A stretch of 64,000 nt of DNA from Phycisphaerae bacterium (lineage in GTDB: Bacteria; Planctomycetota; Phycisphaerae; Phycisphaerales; UBA1924): NCBI GenBank assembly GCA_016794925.1, contig JAEUIW010000012.1:50636-114635 (forward strand), read 5' to 3'. The notes beneath the pieces are model-generated. The model was not told where the DNA came from and made no database searches. It saw nothing but the letters and a program-made list of their open reading frames with translations. Positions 46,048-55,083 of the stretch are shown in pieces. The number at the start of each line of letters is the position of its first letter. Within the stretch, counting starts at the first letter, position 1. The position numbers and the translations under genes were made by a program.

Positions 46048-46581
46048 ATGCGCCACATCACGCTCATCACGACAGGCGGCACGATTGAGAAGACCTACAA
46101 CGAGCGTACGGGCTCGCTGGAGAACCAGCGTTCGATCGTCCGGCGCATGCTATTGCGGCTGCGCCTGGAGGATACGACCGTGAGCATCATCGAGTTGATG
46201 AGCAAGGACTCGCTGGTGATGAACGATGACGACCGCCGCCGCGTGGTGGAGGCCGCCCGGGCATGCGGAGGTTCCCTTGCGTTGCCGACCGAAGCAACCG
46301 GGCTGGTCATCCTGCACGGCACGGACACCCTTCATCTCACCGGTCGCGCGCTGCACGAGGCGTTCTCCCCATCGGGCCCGCGCGTACCGGTTGTGCTCAC
46401 GGGTGCCATGCGGCCGTTTGAGATGAAGCGGTCCGATGCCCTGCAGAACCTGACCGAGGCCGTCTACGCGGCCGGCGTTTTGCAGCCGGGCGTGTACTGC
46501 TCGTTCCACGGCCGTTCGCTTCGCTTTCCGGACGTTTCCAAGGATCACGCGCGTGGGACGTTCGTCGCACCGGGGACCTAG
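46048..46581 (+). CDS. Minimal asparaginase-like protein (177 aa)
   Basis: A 177-residue protein matching only the N-terminal domain of type I/II L-asparaginases (usually about 330 residues). The catalytic threonine blocks are present: ITLITTGGTIEKTYNERTG near the N-terminus and LVILHGTDTLHLTGRALHEA. TGAMRPFEMKRSDALQNL supplies candidate lysine and serine positions. The C-terminal domain is absent; a stop at 46581 follows GTFVAPGT. Small single-domain homologues do occur, so it may be a functional family rather than a truncated gene. The start is the ATG at 46048. Cytoplasmic. Confidence 0.8.
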   Translation: MRHITLITTGGTIEKTYNERTGSLENQRSIVRRMLLRLRLEDTTVSIIELMSKDSLVMNDDDRRRVVEAARACGGSLALPTEATGLVILHGTDTLHLTGRALHEAFSPSGPRVPVVLTGAMRPFEMKRSDALQNLTEAVYAAGVLQPGVYCSFHGRSLRFPDVSKDHARGTFVAPGT

Positions 46582-46666
46582 CCTGATCGGCCCGGAAACC
46601 AGGTGCTGCGAACGAGCGCGTGCCTGCTCGTGGAGTCGTTGAGCTCGGCCAATAGGAGTGCTGACC

Positions 46667-47923
46667 ATGCCCGGTGCGTTTCGCCAGGTGCCTTTCATGG
46701 GCGTGATTCGTGTCAATGTTGAGGCCATGAAGCTGGGCTACCGCATGGGTGATCCGTCATGGAGCAATCTCGGCCAGGGGCAGCCGGAGGTTGGGGATAT
46801 CGAGGGGGCCCCGCCGCGATTTGACGAATTCGAGATCGACCTCGCGGACCACGCGTACGGACCGGTCGAGGGAATCTCCGAATTGCGTGAGGCCGTTGCG
46901 AACCACTACAACCGGTTGTACAGGCAAGGCAAAGCCTCGCAGTATTCCGCGGAGAACGTTTGCATCTGTCCGGGCGGGCGGGCGGCACTCACACGCATCG
47001 GCGCGGCGCTGAGCGATGTCAGGCTCGGGTATTTCACCCCGGACTACACCGCCTACGAGGATCTGCTCAGCACCTTCCGCCGACTTGATCCGCAGTGGAT
47101 CGAGTTGCGCCCCGAACACGCATTCCGGATCGACCCGGCCGAACTGGATCAGCGGGTTGAGCGGGATCGCCTCGGTGTGCTCCTGGTGAGCAATCCCTGC
47201 AATCCCACCGGCACGGTGGTTCGCGGCTCGGAGCTCGCGGCGTGGGTCGAGATGAGCCGCCGCAGAGGGGTCACGTTGCTCATGGACGAGTTCTACTCGC
47301 ACTATGTCTATGCGCCGATGGCGGGACAGCAACGGCCGGGCCCGGTCTCCGCCGCGGAGTTTGTCGGTGACGTGAACGCGGATCCGGTGGTAGTCATCGA
47401 CGGCCTCACGAAGTGCTTCAGATACCCCGGTTGGCGCGTGGGATGGGTGGTCGCGCCCCGGGCCGTCGTGCAGGCGCTCACGGCCGCGGGCAGCTTTCTT
47501 GACGGCGGGGCGTCACGCCCGATTCAACGCGCGGCGGTCGAAGTTCTAAGGCCAAACCGAGCGGATCAGGAGGTTGAAGCGGTTCGTGAGGTTTTCGCGG
47601 AAAAGAACCGGCTGACGGTCGAACGGCTGGGTGCGCTGGGCGTGCGGTTCCCCGCCCCGGCCATCGGGACCTTTTATGCGTGGGGCAGCGTTCGCGAGCT
47701 CCCCGCGCCGCTGAACGACGGTCAGGGCTTCATGCGCGAGGCCTTCAAGCACCGGGTGCTGACCGTCCCGGGAGAATACTTTGACGTGAATCCCAGCCGC
47801 CAACGGTCCGGCCCTTCTCCGCTCGGTGGCTACGTGCGGTTCAGCTTCGGGCCACCCAAAGCCAACCTGATTGCGGGTCTTGATCGGCTGTCGGAGATGG
47901 TCTCACGAATCACGGTCGCATAG
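46667..47923 (+). CDS. Class I/II PLP aminotransferase
   Basis: A 418-residue fold-type I aminotransferase. AGGAG (46654-46658) at an eight-base spacing sets the ATG at 46667. Visible motifs: the substrate/PLP segment GQGQPEVGDIEGAPPRF, CPGGRAALTRIGAALSDV, the NPCNPTG block (LLVSNPCNPTGTVVR), the Asp/Tyr segment MDEFYSHYVY, and the Schiff-base lysine with its following arginine in DGLTKCFRYPGWRVGWVV. The arginine that binds the alpha-carboxylate is near the C-terminus (GGYVRFSFG). The amino donor is unknown; the HglS-type neighbour makes 2-aminoadipate a candidate. It is convergent with the E2 gene. Confidence 0.9.
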   Translation: MPGAFRQVPFMGVIRVNVEAMKLGYRMGDPSWSNLGQGQPEVGDIEGAPPRFDEFEIDLADHAYGPVEGISELREAVANHYNRLYRQGKASQYSAENVCICPGGRAALTRIGAALSDVRLGYFTPDYTAYEDLLSTFRRLDPQWIELRPEHAFRIDPAELDQRVERDRLGVLLVSNPCNPTGTVVRGSELAAWVEMSRRRGVTLLMDEFYSHYVYAPMAGQQRPGPVSAAEFVGDVNADPVVVIDGLTKCFRYPGWRVGWVVAPRAVVQALTAAGSFLDGGASRPIQRAAVEVLRPNRADQEVEAVREVFAEKNRLTVERLGALGVRFPAPAIGTFYAWGSVRELPAPLNDGQGFMREAFKHRVLTVPGEYFDVNPSRQRSGPSPLGGYVRFSFGPPKANLIAGLDRLSEMVSRITVA

Positions 47924-47948
47924 CGACCGCGCCACAGCACAGGATACC

Positions 47949-49379
47949 TCATCCCCGAGCGGGCGCGAGGAGTGAATCAGGCGCCTGAAGCAACTCGACG
48001 ATGCGCGAGAGCGCCAAGGCCGCGGTGGCCCCGTCCACCACTCGGTGGTCGCACGCGAGGCTGAGCGGGAGCATGTGACCGACGAAAATACCGCCGCCGC
48101 GCACGACGGGCGCGGGTCGTGCCCGGCCAACGGCCAGAATCGCGACTTCAGGATAGTTGATCACCGGCGTGGCGAACCGTCCCGCGTGCGATCCCACGTT
48201 GGAAATTGTGAACGTCGAACCCACGAGCAGTTCGCGCGCGGCAGATCGGGAGCGAGCCGCTTCGGCGACAAAGACTATCTGACGGCCGATCTCGAGCACG
48301 CCCATGGCGTCACAGTCGCGGATGACAGGAACCATGAGCCCGCTGTCCGTGTCGGTCGCGATCCCGATGTGGACCGCTCGATGCTGCACGATCGACGCTT
48401 CGTACGCTGGATCATTCGGTTTTTCGTCTACCGTGGCGTTCATCGACCGGAATTCGGCGGATGTCAGCACGCGGCACACGGCCGACGCTACGAAAGGCAG
48501 GAACGACAGTTTCTCACCCGAAGCGGCCGCGAGCCGCTTCCGGAGCGCGTCCAGCGACGAAACGTCCGCTTCGTCCATCACGTTGAAGTGGACGGCCTGG
48601 CTCATGGACTCCCGGAGGCGGTTGGCAATCGTCCGTCGCACGCCGCGGAACGGGATTCGAAGGACATCCTGACCCGGTGGGATGGAGGGCACGGTTGGGG
48701 CCGAGGGCACCGGGGAGGACCTGGAAGTTGCCACCGAACCATGCGCACCAGTCTGGGGGCGTGGTCCCGGTCCGGGTATGACGATCGGTTGCGCATGGGG
48801 TTTCGTCGCGCTGGGCGCCGCGCCGGTGGATGCGGACCGAACATCCCGCTCGGTCACACGTCCGGCAATCCCCGAACCCACAACGGTATCGATGTCCACG
48901 CCCATGTCTCGGGCAAGACGGCGCACGGCGGGCGTCGCGAGCGCTCTGCCCGGAGCCGCGGTCACGCCTCCCAGAGCACCGCCGACGGCGCCGACCACGG
49001 TTCCCGCGTCCTCCGCAACCGGCATGGACTCCGGGGCGCGAGCGGGCGACAACGACGGCCTGCTGGTTCGCGTGGGCGTGGCGCCGTTCTCGCCGCGCGT
49101 CGCGTCCGAGTCAGCCGCGGCGCCGGCGAAAGTGACCAAGGCGTTCCCGACTTTCAGAATCTGGCCCTCAGCGCCGTGAAGCGTCGCGATGACCCCGGCA
49201 CGGGGAGAGGGTACTTCAACGCGGGCCTTGTCGGTCTCCATTTCGGCGAGGATCTGATGCTCATCGACGCGATCCCCTTCTTTGACCAGCCACTTGATGA
49301 GCTCGGCCTCGTGCACACCCTCGCCAAGATCTGGGAGGATGAAGTCATTTGGATTGGATGCGGTTTTCTGCTGTGCCAT
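47949..49379 (-). CDS. 2-oxoacid dehydrogenase E2 (dihydrolipoamide acyltransferase)
   Basis: A 476-residue E2 core of a branched-chain or pyruvate-type 2-oxoacid dehydrogenase. The lipoyl domain is residues 8-85 with the lipoylated Lys-51 (AEMETDKARVEVP). A peripheral subunit-binding domain follows a linker, at about 145-180 (LATPAVRRLARDMGVDIDTV, GSGIAGRVTERDV). The catalytic trimer domain runs from about 230, with FNVMDEADVSSLDALRKRL and the active-site DHRVVDG near the C-terminus. It transfers acyl groups from E1 to CoA. It is encoded 89 bp downstream of the E1-beta gene. No E3 (lipoamide dehydrogenase) gene is in the window. Confidence 0.93.
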   Translation of the reverse strand: MAQQKTASNPNDFILPDLGEGVHEAELIKWLVKEGDRVDEHQILAEMETDKARVEVPSPRAGVIATLHGAEGQILKVGNALVTFAGAAADSDATRGENGATPTRTSRPSLSPARAPESMPVAEDAGTVVGAVGGALGGVTAAPGRALATPAVRRLARDMGVDIDTVVGSGIAGRVTERDVRSASTGAAPSATKPHAQPIVIPGPGPRPQTGAHGSVATSRSSPVPSAPTVPSIPPGQDVLRIPFRGVRRTIANRLRESMSQAVHFNVMDEADVSSLDALRKRLAAASGEKLSFLPFVASAVCRVLTSAEFRSMNATVDEKPNDPAYEASIVQHRAVHIGIATDTDSGLMVPVIRDCDAMGVLEIGRQIVFVAEAARSRSAARELLVGSTFTISNVGSHAGRFATPVINYPEVAILAVGRARPAPVVRGGGIFVGHMLPLSLACDHRVVDGATAALALSRIVELLQAPDSLLAPARG

Positions 49380-49468
49380 GGGGGACCTTCACGAAGCCGT
49401 TCATCAACGCAAGAAACGGAAAGAGCAATTGTCCATCGAGCGGTTCCGTCAGGAGCCGTCCGGCCGAC

Positions 49469-50467
49469 TCAATAGGCGAGAGTATGACCGATCGCCTCGG
49501 CGATCCGCTTCGGGTCGGGGAGGTATTCGAGCTCGAGCTTTGCGTACGGCATGATCGTGTCAAATCCGCACACACGTTGAACCGGCGCGAGAAGGTGCAG
49601 AAAGCACCGCTCCTGGATGGTGGCGGAAAGTTCGGAGGCCATCGAGCACGTCTTGGGAGCTTCTTGGACCACGACGCATCGCCCGGTCTTCTCGACCGAA
49701 GCCGCGACGGCATCGGCGTCGAAAGGGTTGATAGTTCGGAGGTCGATCAGCTCGACGGACTGGTCATCGGGAAGGGAATCAAGAGTCTCAAGGCACTGAA
49801 AGACGCTGGCGCCCCAAGTCACAACCGTGAGGTCGGTCCCCTCGGTGAGAAGCTTCGCCTTGCCGATTGGGATCGTGTAGTCCTCTTCCGGCACGCGCTC
49901 GCGGAACGATCGGTACACCCGTTTGGGCTCGAAGAAAATGACAGGGTCTGGATCGCGAATGGCGGCCAGGAGGAGCCCCTTGGCGTCGGACGGCGTGCTC
50001 GGACAGACGACCTTCATTCCCGGGCTGTGCGTGTAGATCGCCTCCGGTGAGTCCGAATGAAACTCCGGAGCATGGATGCCGCCGCCCCAAGGCACGCGAA
50101 CCGTGAGCGGGATCGTGATGGCCCCGCGGGTCCGGTTGCGGAAGCGGGCGGCGTGATTGACGAGCTGATCGTGGGCCGGGCCGAGGAAGCCCTCGAACTG
50201 AATCTCCGGGATCGGACGCATGCCCGCCATTGCGAGGCCGATGGACGTGCCCATGATGCCGGATTCTGAGAGCGGCGTGTCGATGCACCGATCGGGGCCA
50301 AATCGTCTTTGCAGGCCCTCGGTCACCCGGAAGACGCCGCCGTTCAGGCCAACGTCCTCGCCGAGGCAGATGACGCGGGCGTCCCGCTCCATTTCCTGCG
50401 ACAAGGCCTCGTTGATAGCGTCAACGAGCGTCAGACCCTTCTCGATCATCTGCGGTGTTCGTGGCAT
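49469..50467 (-). CDS. 2-oxoacid dehydrogenase E1 beta subunit
   Basis: A 332-residue transketolase-like E1 beta subunit. It opens MPRTPQMIEKGLTLVDAINE and has VICLGEDVGLNGGVFRVTEG, the region contacting the TPP of the alpha subunit, followed by DTPLSESGIMGTSIGLAMAG. The C-terminal domain (about 200-330) includes GTDLTVVTWGASVFQCLETL and VELIDLRTINPFDADAVAAS. With E1 alpha it decarboxylates a 2-oxoacid and passes the acyl group to lipoyl-E2. Between the two E1 genes lies a small gene (50536-50799). Specificity for branched-chain acids is inferred from the downstream degradation genes. Confidence 0.94.
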   Translation of the reverse strand: MPRTPQMIEKGLTLVDAINEALSQEMERDARVICLGEDVGLNGGVFRVTEGLQRRFGPDRCIDTPLSESGIMGTSIGLAMAGMRPIPEIQFEGFLGPAHDQLVNHAARFRNRTRGAITIPLTVRVPWGGGIHAPEFHSDSPEAIYTHSPGMKVVCPSTPSDAKGLLLAAIRDPDPVIFFEPKRVYRSFRERVPEEDYTIPIGKAKLLTEGTDLTVVTWGASVFQCLETLDSLPDDQSVELIDLRTINPFDADAVAASVEKTGRCVVVQEAPKTCSMASELSATIQERCFLHLLAPVQRVCGFDTIMPYAKLELEYLPDPKRIAEAIGHTLAY

Positions 50468-50535
50468 CGCGTGCTCTCTCGGGCGAACGGGTGCGTTTCA
50501 AGGCGGGCGACGAGCGTCACACGGGCCCGTCGGGT

Positions 50536-50799
50536 TCAGGAAGATTTCGGCGTGGAATCGTCTTCAGAATCGTCGCCCGCGTCCACGAACGAGGTTGGCG
50601 GCATCGCTGCGTCCAGCAGCGCGGCCGCTTCCGACGGGCTCTGCGGCACATAGATCGCTTCGGAGGAGCTTCCAAAGCTGAACCAGATCTCCGAGCCTTT
50701 CTTGCCGCCAAGAAACCCCTGATTCGTGCGTACAACCTTGACGTGGACCGGGTTGATCCATGTTTCGCGACCGTCGTTGTCCGTAAATTGCACGAACAT
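50536..50799 (-). CDS. Small protein between E1 alpha and E1 beta (87 aa)
   Basis: An 87-residue protein in the same transcription unit, 6 bp after the E1-alpha stop. It opens MFVQFTDNDGRETWINPVHV, then KVVRTNQGFLGGKKGSEIWF; the first 60 residues suggest a small beta-barrel. The C-terminal 25 residues are acidic and probably disordered (FVDAGDDSEDD). It matches no family I know. Its position suggests a role in the complex or its regulation, but that is only inference from location. Confidence 0.6.
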   Translation of the reverse strand: MFVQFTDNDGRETWINPVHVKVVRTNQGFLGGKKGSEIWFSFGSSSEAIYVPQSPSEAAALLDAAMPPTSFVDAGDDSEDDSTPKSS

Positions 50800-50805
50800 G
50801 TAGCT

Positions 50806-51933
50806 TCAGCTCCCACGGCGGCCGCTGACGGCGAGTCCGGACTGCTCCGGGTACAGCCCGAGGGAATGGGTTCGGAGCGTGTCCCGCTGGCGGCGCAGTT
50901 CGTCGGGAATCTCCGCGTACAAGTGGTCGAACATCTCGCGGACTTCCGGCTTGGCGATGCCCTCAGACTTTCTGACAATGTCCTGAGCGAACGCCTTGCC
51001 GTGCTCCTCCGCGGCGGCCTGCTTCTGCTCGTCCCAGAGACCCTTGGATTCAAGGTACTTCCGGGTGCGGATCATCGGGTCCTTGGCCGCCCACGATTCC
51101 ACCTCCGCCGTGTCGCGGTACCGGCGTGCGTCGTCCGCCGTCGTGTGGTCGCCGAGCCGATAGGTGATCGCTTCGATAAGCGTGATGCCGCCGCCCGCGC
51201 GGGCCCGGTCACGGGCTTCCGTCGTCGCCTTGTACACGGCAAAGAGGTCGTTGCCGTCGACTTGGATGCCGCGTGCACCATACGCGATGGCCTTCTGCGC
51301 CACAGTCTCGGATGCCGTCTGTTGCTCGCGGGGGACGGAGATCGCCCATTGGTTGTTCTGGCAGAAAAACACGCAGGGTACGTTGAAGGTCGTCGCGAAG
51401 TTCATGGCCTCGTGGAAATCGCCCTCCGACGTGGCCCCGTCCCCGAAATACGTGATCACGCAGCGGTCTTCTTTTCGCAACTTGTAAGCCCACGCGAGGC
51501 CGACCGCGTGTAGCATCTGCGTTCCGATTGGGATGGCGATCGGTGTCACATTGACCCCGGAAGGGATCGCGTTGCCCCGTTCGTCGCCCATCCAGTGCAG
51601 GAAGATGCACTCCGGCGGCAGACCGTGCAGGAAGAGCGCAGCGTTCTCGCGGTAACACGGAACCAGAAAATCAACACCTTTGCGCATCGCCAGACCCGAG
51701 CCGAGAGCCGCCGCCTCCTGCCCCTTGTTCTGCGGGTAGGTGTACATGCGGCCCGAGCGTTGCAAGGTGAACGCGATCTCGTCGAGTTTTCGGTAGTCGA
51801 TCATCCGTTCGTACGCGAAGACAACCTGCTCATCGGTGAGCGTACCTTGAGCCAATCGCTCGTCGAGCTTCCCATGCTCGTCGAGAATCTGAAGGTGCTC
51901 GATCTGGGCTGCGAACGCGGTCCGGACGGGCAT
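50806..51933 (-). CDS. 2-oxoacid dehydrogenase E1 alpha subunit
   Basis: A 375-residue TPP-dependent E1 alpha subunit. GGAG at an eight-base spacing sets the ATG at 51933. Visible: GRMYTYPQNKGQEAAALGSG, PCYRENAALFLHGLPPE and the TPP/Mg motif GDGATSEGDFHEAMNF ending in NN (CQNNQWAISVP). YRLGDHTTADDARRYRD carries the usual phosphorylation-loop region and matches branched-chain and Gram-positive PDH types. It forms an alpha2-beta2 heterotetramer with the E1 beta subunit encoded downstream. The acyl-CoA dehydrogenase gene lies 123 bp upstream on the same strand. Confidence 0.94.
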   Translation of the reverse strand: MPVRTAFAAQIEHLQILDEHGKLDERLAQGTLTDEQVVFAYERMIDYRKLDEIAFTLQRSGRMYTYPQNKGQEAAALGSGLAMRKGVDFLVPCYRENAALFLHGLPPECIFLHWMGDERGNAIPSGVNVTPIAIPIGTQMLHAVGLAWAYKLRKEDRCVITYFGDGATSEGDFHEAMNFATTFNVPCVFFCQNNQWAISVPREQQTASETVAQKAIAYGARGIQVDGNDLFAVYKATTEARDRARAGGGITLIEAITYRLGDHTTADDARRYRDTAEVESWAAKDPMIRTRKYLESKGLWDEQKQAAAEEHGKAFAQDIVRKSEGIAKPEVREMFDHLYAEIPDELRRQRDTLRTHSLGLYPEQSGLAVSGRRGS

Positions 51934-52056
51934 CAGAGAGTCTCCGTTGGGAGGCCGCGCAAGAAGGCGGCGCCATGAACATCATCAGGCCGAGACCGAA
52001 AGCGTATCCCAGGAACGAGCACGTTCGCCCGAACTGGTCAGATCTGAGCCACTCGG

Positions 52057-54048
52057 CTACCGGGCGGTCGCCGCGGCCGGATGGCTGGCCCCGAACGGCT
52101 CACCCGGGAATTGCTTGATCCCGTCCTGCCGGTTGACTCTTCCAGTGCCCTTGGCGTTGGGGCTCTTCTCCGGGATCACGAAGACCGCATTGGGCAGGGC
52201 GGCACTATGGGTCAGAGCCGCCGATGCGGCGGCGAGCATGCTCGCGTCCGCGTGCTCGTACAGGTCAAGGAAAGACCGCCGGACCGCCAGTTCCGCCAGG
52301 TCAAGGAAGTGGATCGCGGCGGCTTTGTCGCGATCGAATTCAAGGTCGGTCCCGTTGCCCGAGTGGGCCCGGAGGTCCGAGTCGAGCTTGCTCAGCGTGC
52401 ACAGGGCCGCGTGCAACATGATGGCGCTGTCGGCGAGCCGAGCCTGGACAGCCTGCCGCTCCAGCATCTTCACGTCGTACCGCTTGCTCATAACCTTGAA
52501 CTGGTAGGTGTGCTCCCGAACCAGGTTTGCGATGCGGTCCGCGTACGGCCGCAGGTCTGGCAGGACCCTTGTCACCGAGGGAAGGCGTCTGCGGATGCCC
52601 AGGAACACCTCCATGCCCAGCGGGATCGCTCGCCGCATGATCTCTGGACGGAACGTGTTGCGTATCGCCTTGGCGAGGTACGTGCCCAGTGCCTCCTCCG
52701 GGTCCTTGAGCAGCGACTGCTTGATCCCCAGCATCATCTCCGCCAGCTGCTTGCCCCCATAGCCGAAAATGTACGACTGCATCACCTCGTTCGCGCCCTC
52801 GACGATGAGATTGATGCGTGAATCACGGAACACGCGCTCCACCTCGTTCTCCGTCATGTAGCTCTCGCCGCCCATGATCTGGAGCCCATCGTTCACGACC
52901 CGCCAGCCCATCTCCGAGCAGAAGACCTTGCACATGGCCGTCTCGACCTGGATGTCCTCGTCTTTCCGATCGAGCATCCCGGTGGTCATGTAGAGCACCG
53001 CGTCCATCGCGTAATCGAGCGCGGCCATGTGCGCGATGCGCTGCCGCACGAGCTCCTTGTCCGCGAGCGGGGCGCCGAACTGGAAACGTGTTGCCGCCCA
53101 CTTGGTGGCCTGATCGCGAACCCGGCGCGCCCCGCCGAGCATCCCCGCGCTGAGCGTGCAGCGCCCGAAGTTCAGGCATGACAGCGCGATCTGCAGCCCG
53201 CGCCCCTCCTGGCCTAGCAGGTTGTTCTTGGGAACCCGCACATTGTGGAAGCGGATCCGCGCCTGCCACGTGCCCCGAATCCCGGCCTTCGATCGGTTCT
53301 TCTGATAAATCTCCACGCCTTCCATCCAGGGGTGGCAGACAAGAGCCGAGATCTTGCCGCGCCCGTCGGGCTTCATCTCACGTGCCATCACTGTGAAAAG
53401 GCCCGATATCGCGCCGCTCGTTGCCCATTTCTTCTCGCCGTTCAGAATGTAGAACTGGCCGTCATCCGACTTCGTGAACTGCGTTTCCTGGCCTCCCGCG
53501 TCACAGCCCACGTTGGGTTCGCTGAGACAGAACGCGCTCAGCCAGTCCTTCGCGAGGTGAGGCAACCAGAGCTTCTTCTGGTCGGGCGTCCCGTAGAGCA
53601 TGACCGCCTTGCACCCGATGGACTGATGCGCGGAAACCAGCACCGCGGTCGAGCCGCACGCGGCGCCGATCCGCTCCAGCACGCGGTTGTAGCTGGTGAT
53701 CCCAAGCCCGAGGCCCCCGAACTCGCGCGGGATCGTCATCCCCAGCACGCCCAGCTCGAACAGCCGCTCGACCACCCAGCGCGGGATCTCCTGCTCCTGG
53801 TCGATGACGACCGCCGGGTGCTCAGACTTCAGATAATCGTCCAGCCGCGCCAGCAGTTGATCGCACTCGGCCTGCTCACGCGCGTCCTGCGTGGGATACG
53901 GGAAGTAGAAATCCTCTTTGATGTTCCCCCAGAACAGGTTCTTCACCGGGCCCATTTTTCCGGGCTCGGCGCCAAGCCACTCCTCCGCTTCCGCGAGCAG
54001 CTTCTTGTCCGCCTCGGAGATGCCCCGGAGGTTCTTCAGATCGGCCAT
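52057..54048 (-). CDS. Acyl-CoA dehydrogenase (large, with C-terminal extension)
   Basis: A 663-residue flavoprotein. GGAG at a seven-base spacing sets the ATG at 54048. The acyl-CoA dehydrogenase fold covers about residues 85-470, with FCLSEPNVGCDAGG, ILNGEKKWATSGA and the catalytic-base region INLIVEGANEVMQSYIFGYG. An extra helical C-terminal region (about 470-640) is like that of VLCAD and some FadE-type enzymes. It removes two hydrogens from an acyl-CoA at C2-C3, passing electrons to ETF. In this cluster an isovaleryl- or short branched-chain acyl-CoA is the likely substrate, but the extension would also suit long chains. Sixty bases separate it from the enoyl-CoA hydratase-like gene upstream. 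Confidence 0.92.
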   Translation of the reverse strand: MADLKNLRGISEADKKLLAEAEEWLGAEPGKMGPVKNLFWGNIKEDFYFPYPTQDAREQAECDQLLARLDDYLKSEHPAVVIDQEQEIPRWVVERLFELGVLGMTIPREFGGLGLGITSYNRVLERIGAACGSTAVLVSAHQSIGCKAVMLYGTPDQKKLWLPHLAKDWLSAFCLSEPNVGCDAGGQETQFTKSDDGQFYILNGEKKWATSGAISGLFTVMAREMKPDGRGKISALVCHPWMEGVEIYQKNRSKAGIRGTWQARIRFHNVRVPKNNLLGQEGRGLQIALSCLNFGRCTLSAGMLGGARRVRDQATKWAATRFQFGAPLADKELVRQRIAHMAALDYAMDAVLYMTTGMLDRKDEDIQVETAMCKVFCSEMGWRVVNDGLQIMGGESYMTENEVERVFRDSRINLIVEGANEVMQSYIFGYGGKQLAEMMLGIKQSLLKDPEEALGTYLAKAIRNTFRPEIMRRAIPLGMEVFLGIRRRLPSVTRVLPDLRPYADRIANLVREHTYQFKVMSKRYDVKMLERQAVQARLADSAIMLHAALCTLSKLDSDLRAHSGNGTDLEFDRDKAAAIHFLDLAELAVRRSFLDLYEHADASMLAAASAALTHSAALPNAVFVIPEKSPNAKGTGRVNRQDGIKQFPGEPFGASHPAAATAR

Positions 54049-54108
54049 GTGATCGCTCCGTCGTATTCGGCTGTTCGGGTCCAGATTGGGCCCCATCGGC
54101 TGCGCATG

Positions 54109-55041
54109 TTAGGGCTTCTTCGGCTGGTTCCGCTCGAAGAACGCCCTCAGCGCGGCACGCGCCTCGGGCAAGTGGCGTAGCCGCACCAGCTCTTCGCGTT
54201 CAACCACGAGCGCCGCTTGCCAGCCGAACTCCAGTCCGGTTTCTACCGCTCGCATCACGGCCCGCATGGCATTCGACGGCGAACCCTGACCCAATTCGCC
54301 TCGGATCGTGGTCAATCCCAAGGCGACCCCGGCACTCACCCCAGGCCGTCCGATCCATCTCGACGGCGCGCCGTCGCGACGACGGACGCCCTGACCGCGA
54401 ATCGAAATCAGCATCTTCCGGGCCGCGTGCAGCAAGTCCGCTGCGGAGTCCGCCACCGCGTCCACAACTCCGAATCGCAGCGCCTCATCCAGCAGCATCG
54501 CCTTGCCCGACCCGGTGCGTCGGATCGCTTCCGCCGGGTCCATCAGGGCCGGAAGCAGGTTCGTGCCTCCCCAACCGGGGCAGAGTGCCAGCGACGCCTC
54601 CGGCAGGCCGATGGGGTACGGCTTGCCGGAGGCCGCGGGGCAGGCCACCCGCGCGTCGCAGTGCATCGCGATCTCCAAGCCGCCGCCCAGCGCCGCCCCG
54701 TTGATCGCGGCCACGGTCGGGCACGCCATTTCCGAGATCATCGCGTACACCGAGGAGCCGAACTCCAGGTACGCATGGAGTTCCGGATCGCTCATCGCGT
54801 CGATCGCCTTCAAGTCCGCTCCGGCGACGAAGACCCGCTCGCTCGACGAGGCGAGGATCAGACCGGTCACATCCCGCGTGAGCGTCTTGAGCGTGAGCTC
54901 GAGCCGCCGCAGCAGCAGGTGATCGAGCACAACGACGGAGGAGCCGGGCTGATCGAGTCGGACCACCACCGAGCCCGGGAGCGAATCCGGGAGGTCCGCG
55001 GTGTCACGTTGGATCGGCAGGAGCGTTGAGCTGATGGTCAT
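54109..55041 (-). CDS. Enoyl-CoA hydratase/isomerase family protein 1 (FadB/J N-terminal-like)
   Basis: A 310-residue crotonase-fold protein. The oxyanion-hole blocks are VFVAGADLKAIDAMSDPELH and AAINGAALGGGLEIAMHCDA, the latter resembling the FadB/FadJ hydratase half. A FadB-like Glu region follows (GLPEASLALCPGWGGTN). The C-terminal 70 residues also resemble the linker of those fusion enzymes (SNAMRAVMRAVETGLEFGWQ), but no dehydrogenase half follows. It may hydrate enoyl-CoA or isomerise double bonds. It is third from the end of a minus-strand run of crotonase genes. Confidence 0.87.
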   Translation of the reverse strand: MTISSTLLPIQRDTADLPDSLPGSVVVRLDQPGSSVVVLDHLLLRRLELTLKTLTRDVTGLILASSSERVFVAGADLKAIDAMSDPELHAYLEFGSSVYAMISEMACPTVAAINGAALGGGLEIAMHCDARVACPAASGKPYPIGLPEASLALCPGWGGTNLLPALMDPAEAIRRTGSGKAMLLDEALRFGVVDAVADSAADLLHAARKMLISIRGQGVRRRDGAPSRWIGRPGVSAGVALGLTTIRGELGQGSPSNAMRAVMRAVETGLEFGWQAALVVEREELVRLRHLPEARAALRAFFERNQPKKP

Positions 55042-55083
55042 GCCGTGAGCATAGAAGGCGGCACATGCTCCGGTCCGATCCGG

